Shown: one piece after another, positions 24,391-31,019 of the stretch | Numbering within the stretch: the first letter of the stretch is position 1 | Layout: each line of letters starts with the position of its first letter | Assembly (NCBI GenBank): GCA_035566895.1 | Contig: DATMQA010000113.1 | Coordinates: 1-31,019 of the forward strand | Direction of reading: 5' to 3' | Source: DATMQA01 sp035566895 | GTDB taxonomy: Bacteria; Verrucomicrobiota; Verrucomicrobiia; Limisphaerales; UBA8199 | Length of the DNA stretch: 31,019 nucleotides | Translations under genes and position numbers: made by a program | The notes under the pieces: generated by a model | What the model was told of the DNA's origin: nothing | Seen by the model: only the letters and a program-made list of their open reading frames with translations | Database searches by the model: none

Positions 24391-27300
24391 CGTGGTTCAA
24401 GCGCCGTTCCTGAAATTGCTCGAAGCCGGCGTGGCCAAGGGCGGCTTTGAAACCGATGACGCGCTGGCGGCATTGTTGCCTCTGATGAAGCAGGTGCGCG
24501 CGGCGCACGAGGCGGGATTCGTGGCGCCGCTGGAGGGAATTCGGGACCTGACAGTGACCGAACAGGGACACCTGAGGTTTTCGCCGGCCAAGGCCAGTTC
24601 CCCGGTAAAGAACACGGCCAAGGTGGAAGCGCTGCAAGCACCGGTCAGCCACGCCGTTGAAGTCGTGGCTGAATCACGCCGCACGGCGGACCTCGATGAA
24701 GCATCGCTGACCAGTTCCGAGCTCGGTGTCGGCTCGGCCGAAAGCGGCATCACCAAGCCCGTTTTTCTGCCGAACTACCAGTCCTGGGAGCAGGCGGTCG
24801 GACATCACGACGAATTGACTGATATCTTCTCGCTGGGGATGCTTCTCGCCAGCATGGCTTGCGGCCTGGATTTCACGGACGCCGGTGAGCTGGAGGTTTT
24901 TACCGTCAACCGCGCGAATCTTTTTGCGGTGAATCGCCGGCTGAACGCCGTGCTGGCTTCGGTGATCGTGCAGATGACCGAGTTGAACCGGCACAAACGC
25001 GCGCCGGATCTGGCGCAGGTGATTTCGCGGCTGGAGAATTACCGCGAGCAGCCGGTCGATTTTGATACCAACTTTTTTGGCCGAAAGGAATTCAAGGACT
25101 CCGCCCTGGCCGGCAAGCGCCGGTTAATCCAGTCGCACTTGCGCGACCGGCTCTTTGAAATTTCACGGCGCAACCGGCTCATCTATTTCAGGCCCACCCT
25201 CCAAACGCTCAATCTGACGGTAGCGTCCGTTCCACTCCTGCTGGATTACCGGAACATCAAGCGGGAGCAACTCTTTGTCTGGCATCGCGAACTGGCCGCC
25301 ATTATCACCGAGGGCACGCCGATGTCACTGGGCAAATACCTGCGCTTCGAAGACGCGCCTTACATTCCCGGTGTCCTCGACAAAATTATCAGCGAGGCCA
25401 GGCGCGACCGCGCGGAGTTCGGCTTCGCCCAGCTTCGCCTGGTGTTGTGTTTCCTGCGCTGGAACAATCTCAAAGAAGCGCCCAACGAACGGATTCATTC
25501 GCCACTATTGCTGCTGCCGGTGGAACTCACGCGGAAGAAGGGGGTTCGCGACAATTATGTTCTGGCCGCGACTTCGAGCGAAGCCGAAGTGAACCCAGCG
25601 CTTCGGTATCACCTCAAGGAGCTCTACAACCTCGATTTGCCTGAAGTTGTGGATTTGAAGGAAACGTCGCTGGACCAATTCTGGGAGGCGCTCAAGGCGC
25701 AAATCCAGGCGAGCGAGCCCGGGGTCACGCTGAACAAAATTGATCGTCCGCAGATCGAGCTGATTCACGAGAAAGCCCGGCAGCGCTTGGATCAATACCA
25801 CCGCCGGATGAAGCTCCAGGCGCGCCGGGCTCGCAACGCCGCGAAACCTCAATACAGTTACGACCGCGAGAATTTCCATCCGCTGGGGCTGCAGTTGTTC
25901 CTTCAGAAGGTGCGCCCCACACCGATGCCGCTGCGCGAAGTGATGGGCGGCGCCCCCCAGTCGCGAGTGCCGCACATGGTCGAACCGGAGGCGCCGGCCG
26001 AGCCGGGAAAAGTGCTGGAGACAGAACGGCGGATGTTTTCGCTGCGCGAGGGCGACAACCAGAATCCGTATTCGTGGGATTTCGACCTATGCAGCCTGAC
26101 GCTGGGGAATTTCAATTACCGCAAAATGACCCTGGTGAGCGATTACGCCAAGCTCATTGAAACGGACCTGGCGAGCGGCGCATTCGACACCGTCTTTTCG
26201 CTCAGCCCGAAACCCCCCGAAGAATTGCCGCCCCCGCTGGCGCTGGCGGAGCAACATCTCATTGTTTCCTGCGATGCGGCGCAGGCTTCGGCGATTGCGC
26301 GCGCGCGGACCGGAGAAAGCTACATCATTCAAGGGCCGCCCGGCACCGGCAAATCGCAAACGATCACCAATTTGATCGCCGATTATATCGCCCGCGGGGA
26401 GCGCGTGCTGTTTGTTTGCGAAAAACGCGCCGCCATCGACGTCGTATTCCATCGGCTGCGCCAACAGGGTTTGGATGAGCTCTGCTGTCTGATTCACGAT
26501 TCGCAAACCGACAAAAAGGCCTTCATTCAGAATCTAAAGCAAACCTGCGAACAATTCCTGGGCCAGGCCGGGCTCGAGCCTGACGCGGAAAAATCCCGCA
26601 CCGCGGCTTTGCGGGCGATCGAGCAGGACCTGGCGAGCCTGGCCCGGTTCTCCGAAGTCATGCGGCAGCCGCACGCCCATACAGGCATCGGGGTGCGCGC
26701 GCTATTGCACCGGTTGGTCGAACTGCGAGGCCGCGCCTGTGATTTGCCGGCCCGGGTGGAAGAGCTCCTGCCGGAGTATCCCCTTTGGCTGCAGCACGGC
26801 GAGGTAGTTGAGCGTTTGCGCTCGGCGCTGGCGGACCTGGGCGAAGACCTGTGCTTTGCCAAGCACCCGCTCCGCTGGCTGGGCAAAGGTGTTTTGGAGG
26901 CTGACCGGCCCATCGAAGCGCTTACGACGTGCCTCGATCGGGTCGAGGACCTTCTGGACGCGATCGAGAGCGCGCTGGAACTGTCCGGGCTGCCGGATGA
27001 GTTATGGGACACGTTCGAGGAGATTCAAACGATTCTGGAATTCGCCGTTCGTGTCCGCCCGCTGGCCCAGCGGAATCTGCTGAGCCTTTTGATGGGAAAT
27101 CCCACGGCTGCCGCCTTTGATAAACTTGCGGGTGAACTCATTGCGCGAGCCCAGGCGCTGGCGCAGGCGCAACAGAAGACGGTGGCATGGAAGGAACCGC
27201 TGTCACCGGACGATGCGCAGAACGCGCTGGCGCAGGCTAAGGGTTTTGAAAAGTCCATCTTCAAATTCCTGCAGCCCGCGTTCTGGCGTTTGAAGAAGAC

Positions 27301-29944
27301 GCTCCAGGCCAGATACGATTTTTCACAACATGCCGTTGCTCCCGCCTGGAGCAAGATGCTTAAGGACCTGATGGCCCAACATGAAGCTCAAGCAGCGTTC
27401 GATGAGGTGTCCGGGCAGGCGCGCAAAGAATGGCAAACGGATGACGTGGAGGCGTTTCGTTCCGTGGTGGTTGAACTCCGAGCCGACCGCCGCACTGCTC
27501 ATGCTTCGGTCAAAGCGCTCCTGCAACAGCTCGCCCAATCGGTGGAGGCCGGCGGCCTCATTGAAAGCCTCGCCGGCATTCACGAGCGTTTCACGGAACT
27601 GGACACGACGCTCCACTCGCTTCTCGCCGAGCATGAGCAGTTTGATTTTCCCGAACTCGCGCAAGTGCTGGCGAAACTGCGGGAGCAAACGGCCACCCTG
27701 GCGGAGTTGTCGCCCCTTCTGGCTGAACTCGTCGAATTGCCTGAGCCGTTCAGCCATGCCTTGCGGCGGGCCGAAGTGCCGCTCGGCGAATTCGAGGCTG
27801 CCATCGGGCACAAGAGCCTCAACCAGGTGTATCGGCAGGACCGGGCCGTCAACCGGTTTGAGGGCGGGGTTCTCGCCCGCAAGATGGAGCAGCTTGAGAA
27901 GCATTACCGGGAGTGGCTCGGATTGAACGCCCGGGTCATCCGCGCCGCGGTGCGCCAAAAGTTTCTCGAACACGTCAACCTCTCCTCGGCGCCCGTGTCC
28001 CAATTGCAGCCGGAGCAGAAGGCATTCAAGAAATCCTATGCCGCGGGCCGGCGTGACCTGGAGCACGAATTCGGCAAGACCATGCGTTACAAATCGATTC
28101 GCGACCTGGCCGCGGGCGACACGGGGCAGGTCATCCAGGATTTGAAGCCGATCTGGCTGATGAGCCCGCTCAGCGTCTCCGATACGCTGCCGCTCAATCC
28201 GGACCTGTTCGATGTGGTGATCTTCGATGAAGCCAGCCAGATTCCGCTGGCGGAAGCCATTCCCGCCATCTACCGCTCGCACCAGGTGATCGTTGTGGGC
28301 GACGAAATGCAGCTCCCGCCTACGACGTTTTTCGCCGCCGGCCGCAGCGAGGGCGAAAGCGTGGTCGTGGAGGAGGAGGGGGAACGCGTGGAAGTGGACA
28401 TGGATTCGGACAGCTTTCTCACGCAATCCGCGCAGAACCTTCCGTCCACGCTGCTGGCCTGGCATTATCGGAGCCGCTACGAAGCGCTCATCAGCTTTTC
28501 CAACGCCGCGTTTTACAGCGGCAGCTTGTTTACGATCCCCGACCGCCAGCGCGCTGCGGATAACCTGCCGGAGCTCCGGATCACGGCGGCGGAACAGGGC
28601 CAGGATTATGTGGACGCGCTGCTTGCCCGCAGCATCAGCTTTCATTTCATGGAGAATGGGGTCTATGAAGACCGCACGAATCCGAATGAGGCCGCTTACA
28701 TCGCCCAACTCATCCGCGGCCTGCTTCGCCGAGAGAACAAACTCAGCATCGGCATCGTCGCCTTTTCCGAGGCGCAGCAGGCTGAAATCGAGAATGCCTT
28801 GAGCCGGCTGGCGGACGAGGACAGCGACTTTGCGGCGCGCCTCGAAGCCGAGCACGCGCGCGAGGAGAACGACGTATTCTGCGGTTTGTTCGTAAAGAAC
28901 CTCGAAAACGTGCAAGGCGACGAACGGGATATCATCATCATGAGCGTCTGCTACGGCCACGATGCCGGCGGGCGGATGTTGATGAACTTCGGGCCGATCA
29001 ACCAGCGCGGCGGGGAGAAACGGTTGAATGTCATCTTCTCGCGTGCCAAGCATCACATGGCGCTGGTCAGCTCGATCCGCCACCACGACATCACCAATGA
29101 TTACAACGATGGCGCAAACAGCCTGAAAAATTTCCTTCAATACGCCGAAGCCGTGTCAAAGGGCGATGTCGCTGGTGCGAGGCGCGTTCTGGAGAATTTG
29201 AACCCACTCGCGCGCAAAGCGCTCGCGCCTTTGAGCAAGGGCGACGTGGTCGTGGAAAAGTTAGCGGCCGCACTGCGGGAGCGCGGTTATACCGTCGATT
29301 TGAATGTCGGCCAATCGAAGTTCCGCTGCGACCTCGGCGTGCGCGCCAACTCGGACGGCATGTATCAACTTGGGATTCTGGTGGACACGGACGGGCACTA
29401 TGCGAATCCAAACCTGCTGGACCGCTACCTCATGCAACCTTCCATTCTACGCGCCTTCGGCTGGCGCTTCGCCCTGGTGCTGACGAAAGATTGGTATCAC
29501 AACCCTGACGGCGTATTGGCCCGGCTCGAGAAGTTGCTGCGTGGGCAGGAGGTGGAGGAGCAGATCGATTCCCCTGAGGACGAGTCTTTTGAGCCAAATG
29601 CCCCGCCGGCCTCCGAGCCGATAGTGTCAGCGAAATCAGCTTCGCCCCGGGCCGTTGCGGCGCCGGTCGCCGTGCAAGAGCGGACGGTGACGGCAATGCG
29701 AACCCCTGTCCCGGCTGCGCCCCCCAAGCCTGATTCTGTCCGTCACCTTGAATTTGTCGGCGGCTCATCCCGGAAGTTTTGGGAGATTGCGATGTCGGGC
29801 AATTCATTTACCGTGCGCTTCGGCCGCATCGGAACCGCAGGCCAATCGCAAACGAAAACATTTGCCGATCAGACGAAGGCGAAGAGCGAAGCCGAACATT
29901 TAGTCTCCGAGAAATTGAGGAAGGGTTACGTCGAGACAAAGTGA
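24383..29944 (+). CDS. Kinase-relic/DUF4011/SF1 helicase/Vsr-like nuclease/WGR fusion protein
   Basis: A giant 1853-residue protein starting at GTG 24383, inside the end of the protease gene (8-base overlap). Domains: a degenerate protein-kinase C-lobe (about 20-230; SWEQ at 134-137, TDIFSLGMLL with D147, but no Gly loop, catalytic Lys, HRD or DFG); DUF4011-type region (about 240-480; RRNRLIYFRP, first R at 262); SF1 helicase part 1 with Walker A GPPGTGKS (651-658); a long helical insert (about 720-1240); helicase part 2 with DEAS (1282-1285), WHYRSRYEALI, VQGDERDIIIMS and GGEKRLNVIFSRAKH (about 1543-1557); a Vsr/MTES_1575-like nuclease (about 1610-1720; GYTVDLNVGQSKFRCDLGV with D1650, then GILVDTDG); a Pro/Ala linker; and a WGR domain (about 1783-1853; RFGRIGTAGQ). 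It probably unwinds and cuts nucleic acid. DUF4011-helicase-Vsr proteins have been linked to phage defence. Confidence 0.88.
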   Translation: MSDVVQAPFLKLLEAGVAKGGFETDDALAALLPLMKQVRAAHEAGFVAPLEGIRDLTVTEQGHLRFSPAKASSPVKNTAKVEALQAPVSHAVEVVAESRRTADLDEASLTSSELGVGSAESGITKPVFLPNYQSWEQAVGHHDELTDIFSLGMLLASMACGLDFTDAGELEVFTVNRANLFAVNRRLNAVLASVIVQMTELNRHKRAPDLAQVISRLENYREQPVDFDTNFFGRKEFKDSALAGKRRLIQSHLRDRLFEISRRNRLIYFRPTLQTLNLTVASVPLLLDYRNIKREQLFVWHRELAAIITEGTPMSLGKYLRFEDAPYIPGVLDKIISEARRDRAEFGFAQLRLVLCFLRWNNLKEAPNERIHSPLLLLPVELTRKKGVRDNYVLAATSSEAEVNPALRYHLKELYNLDLPEVVDLKETSLDQFWEALKAQIQASEPGVTLNKIDRPQIELIHEKARQRLDQYHRRMKLQARRARNAAKPQYSYDRENFHPLGLQLFLQKVRPTPMPLREVMGGAPQSRVPHMVEPEAPAEPGKVLETERRMFSLREGDNQNPYSWDFDLCSLTLGNFNYRKMTLVSDYAKLIETDLASGAFDTVFSLSPKPPEELPPPLALAEQHLIVSCDAAQASAIARARTGESYIIQGPPGTGKSQTITNLIADYIARGERVLFVCEKRAAIDVVFHRLRQQGLDELCCLIHDSQTDKKAFIQNLKQTCEQFLGQAGLEPDAEKSRTAALRAIEQDLASLARFSEVMRQPHAHTGIGVRALLHRLVELRGRACDLPARVEELLPEYPLWLQHGEVVERLRSALADLGEDLCFAKHPLRWLGKGVLEADRPIEALTTCLDRVEDLLDAIESALELSGLPDELWDTFEEIQTILEFAVRVRPLAQRNLLSLLMGNPTAAAFDKLAGELIARAQALAQAQQKTVAWKEPLSPDDAQNALAQAKGFEKSIFKFLQPAFWRLKKTLQARYDFSQHAVAPAWSKMLKDLMAQHEAQAAFDEVSGQARKEWQTDDVEAFRSVVVELRADRRTAHASVKALLQQLAQSVEAGGLIESLAGIHERFTELDTTLHSLLAEHEQFDFPELAQVLAKLREQTATLAELSPLLAELVELPEPFSHALRRAEVPLGEFEAAIGHKSLNQVYRQDRAVNRFEGGVLARKMEQLEKHYREWLGLNARVIRAAVRQKFLEHVNLSSAPVSQLQPEQKAFKKSYAAGRRDLEHEFGKTMRYKSIRDLAAGDTGQVIQDLKPIWLMSPLSVSDTLPLNPDLFDVVIFDEASQIPLAEAIPAIYRSHQVIVVGDEMQLPPTTFFAAGRSEGESVVVEEEGERVEVDMDSDSFLTQSAQNLPSTLLAWHYRSRYEALISFSNAAFYSGSLFTIPDRQRAADNLPELRITAAEQGQDYVDALLARSISFHFMENGVYEDRTNPNEAAYIAQLIRGLLRRENKLSIGIVAFSEAQQAEIENALSRLADEDSDFAARLEAEHAREENDVFCGLFVKNLENVQGDERDIIIMSVCYGHDAGGRMLMNFGPINQRGGEKRLNVIFSRAKHHMALVSSIRHHDITNDYNDGANSLKNFLQYAEAVSKGDVAGARRVLENLNPLARKALAPLSKGDVVVEKLAAALRERGYTVDLNVGQSKFRCDLGVRANSDGMYQLGILVDTDGHYANPNLLDRYLMQPSILRAFGWRFALVLTKDWYHNPDGVLARLEKLLRGQEVEEQIDSPEDESFEPNAPPASEPIVSAKSASPRAVAAPVAVQERTVTAMRTPVPAAPPKPDSVRHLEFVGGSSRKFWEIAMSGNSFTVRFGRIGTAGQSQTKTFADQTKAKSEAEHLVSEKLRKGYVETK

Positions 29945-29957
29945 TGACCGTTCTTGC

Positions 29958-30491
29958 ATGAAAAAGGAAAAGGTTCTCTCTGCGATCGTTGTGCTGTTGA
30001 TCAACGTGTTTCTGCCCCTGGCTGCGCCGACCCAGGTTCTGCCTGCCGACCAGGTGCCGGATGTTGTGAAGGAGGGCCTTCGGGCCAAATTCCCGACCGC
30101 CAAGCGCGTGGAATGGAAGCTCAAGTCCGACAAGAACTACGAAGCGGAGTTCACGCTCAAGAGGACCGAGATCGCCGCTAAGTTTGACGGGGCGGGCAAA
30201 TGGCTGGAGACCGAATCGGCGATTTCATGGTCCAAAGTTCCCAAAATCGTCCGCGACACAGTGGCAAAGAGATTTAAGGGTTACAAAACGGTGGAGAGTC
30301 AGAGCGTGCAGCGCTGGAACGAGCAGCAGTTGATTTATGAGCTGCATCTGGAAAACGCCAAGGAGATTGTGAAAGCACAATTCTCCAAGGACGGAGCGGT
30401 TTTGAACCAGTCCACAAAACCCAAATCCGGGAAGGACACGCAGGCCGCGATTGCTGCGGATGGAAAGGTAAAATTGGTGATCGGCTGGTAA
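29958..30491 (+). CDS. Exported PepSY-like domain protein
   Basis: A 177-residue protein with a signal peptide (KVLSAIVVLLINVFLPLAAP). The remainder has PepSY-like (beta-lactamase-inhibitor-like) features: LPADQVPDVVKEGLRAKFPTA, then EWK, YEAEF, KFDGAGKWLETE and a second half (VPKIVRDTVAKRFKGYKTV, YELHLENA, FSKDGAVL) that repeats the pattern, so two half-domains. Such proteins are periplasmic and of uncertain function, possibly binding small ligands or blocking proteases. It begins 13 bases after the helicase stop and could be read from the same transcript, but its export signal makes a joint function with the cytoplasmic pair unlikely. Confidence 0.78.
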   Translation: MKKEKVLSAIVVLLINVFLPLAAPTQVLPADQVPDVVKEGLRAKFPTAKRVEWKLKSDKNYEAEFTLKRTEIAAKFDGAGKWLETESAISWSKVPKIVRDTVAKRFKGYKTVESQSVQRWNEQQLIYELHLENAKEIVKAQFSKDGAVLNQSTKPKSGKDTQAAIAADGKVKLVIGW

Positions 30492-30492
30492 A

Positions 30493-30693
30493 TCACCCAA
30501 CCGGCAACCTCAACTCGCATGGAGGATTATCATACGACAACACGACCTCCGCCTGGCCCAAGCCTGTTTCCAAGGCAGCCTTTTCCGCCTGCTCAATCTG
30601 CTCGAAATCGAAGGCGACGTTGGCATCATCGGTCCAATTGGCTACGGTTTGAAAGTAGCTTCCGGTTTGAATGCTGCGCAAAAGGATTCGCAT
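30493..30693 (-). CDS. Small conserved-looking hypothetical protein
   Basis: A 66-residue acidic protein from ATG 30693 (a TTG nine bases upstream is the alternative). The order FQTVANWTDDANVAFDF, then a helix of Glu/Ala, EVVLSYDNP and the ending ELRLPVG reads like a compact alpha-beta fold. It resembles small proteins I have seen next to mobile or stress genes in environmental bacteria; no name can be given. Its stop is one base away from the PepSY-like stop, in convergent orientation. Confidence 0.5.
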   Translation of the reverse strand: MRILLRSIQTGSYFQTVANWTDDANVAFDFEQIEQAEKAALETGLGQAEVVLSYDNPPCELRLPVG

Positions 30694-30740
30694 ATACCAC
30701 AACCATCAGTGCGCTGTTTCGTGGCAAAAAGTATCATCCC

Positions 30741-30929
30741 ATGGAAAATTATTTCCTGTTCACGATTGCGATTTGCGGCCTGCTGGCCATCGCAAATACC
30801 GGCTACACCCAAGGCATTGGCGTTCACCAAGTGAATGGGGTCGCTGCGGAGACGCCGTTTACAGGCGGCCCGGTTGTTCCGACTGTGAATAGTCCTCTGT
30901 ATATGGGCGCTAACCCGGATATTTCATAA
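30741..30929 (+). CDS. Short secreted peptide, unknown function
   Basis: A 62-residue product from ATG 30741. It has a signal peptide (FLFTIAICGLLAIANTGYTQ) and a short Gly/Pro/Val-rich mature part of about 38 residues (VAAETPFTGGPVVPTV) with no cysteines. A -10-like TATCAT lies three bases before the ATG and no Shine-Dalgarno is seen. It is divergent from the small minus-strand gene. It may be a true small exported protein or the broken start of a longer one. The remaining 90 bases of the window show no gene. Confidence 0.45.
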   Translation: MENYFLFTIAICGLLAIANTGYTQGIGVHQVNGVAAETPFTGGPVVPTVNSPLYMGANPDIS

Positions 30930-31019
30930 GGGGTCGGGCGAGTGGCCGCGTTAGCCGACTTCGCCAAAAAAAATCGTCCAAGCGGCAGGTTTTTCCAAAT
31001 GCGGGGAGGGGCTACCGCG

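Noticed and set aside
27323..29140. 605-codon minus-strand frame opposite the helicase
   Set aside because: It is an antisense shadow with His/Arg/Gln-rich composition and no domain; the plus strand has continuous helicase motifs.
29958..30491. PepSY-like protein as a third member of the protease-helicase system
   Set aside because: It is only 13 bases downstream, but its signal peptide places it outside the cytoplasm, unlike the other two; the spacing alone is too weak.

Overview
The window most resembles a chromosomal segment of an environmental Verrucomicrobiota bacterium, near Pedosphaera/Limisphaerales. This is inferred from gene style, not from a marker gene. The clues are a sigma-70-like protein fused to a membrane-anchored coiled-coil tail, secreted proteins that share a C-terminal module ending RFY-x-I-x-SP, a hybrid histidine kinase, glycoside hydrolases with Ig/YDG stalks, GC-rich sequence, few clear Shine-Dalgarno sites, and intergenic spacers full of short tandem repeats and REP-like palindromes.

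Layout. 1-1374: 3' part of a sigma-factor fusion gene that is open to the left edge. 1554-1628: tRNA-Val(CAC). 1699-4756 (+): an SDR oxidoreductase, a stand-alone MetE-like (core methionine synthase) protein and an UlaG-like metallo-beta-lactamase-fold hydrolase, with repeat-filled spacers. 4780-8131 (-): a large hybrid histidine kinase and a response regulator with a four-cysteine tail. 8428-9676 (-): a PqiA-like membrane protein and two small membrane proteins. 9840-10447: a non-coding block of stacked 7-10 bp tandem repeats. 10448-12812: two paralogous CheY-like receivers flanking a secreted seven-repeat beta-propeller-like protein. 12883-13217: a GTTACATG array, a hairpin cluster and a terminator. 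13251-14971 (-): an exported alkaline-phosphatase-superfamily phosphodiesterase broken by a one-base frameshift. 15352-15837: an OsmC-family protein. 16096-22468: a glycan-degradation cluster (1086-aa arabinofuranosidase-like enzyme, GH42-like enzyme, secreted CBM6-like protein), followed by a GNAT acetyltransferase.

The most interesting part is 23185-29944. Two tightly overlapping genes encode an M48-like zinc metalloprotease and an 1853-residue protein. In order, the large protein has a degenerate protein-kinase C-lobe, a DUF4011-type region, a split SF1 helicase, a Vsr/MTES_1575-like endonuclease domain and a C-terminal WGR domain. This looks like a candidate nucleic-acid-surveillance or anti-phage system in which the protease and helicase-nuclease act together. 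It is followed by a PepSY-like exported protein, a small conserved-looking protein on the minus strand and a short secreted peptide.

Everything here comes from reading the sequence. No database search was run, so family names rest on motif recognition.
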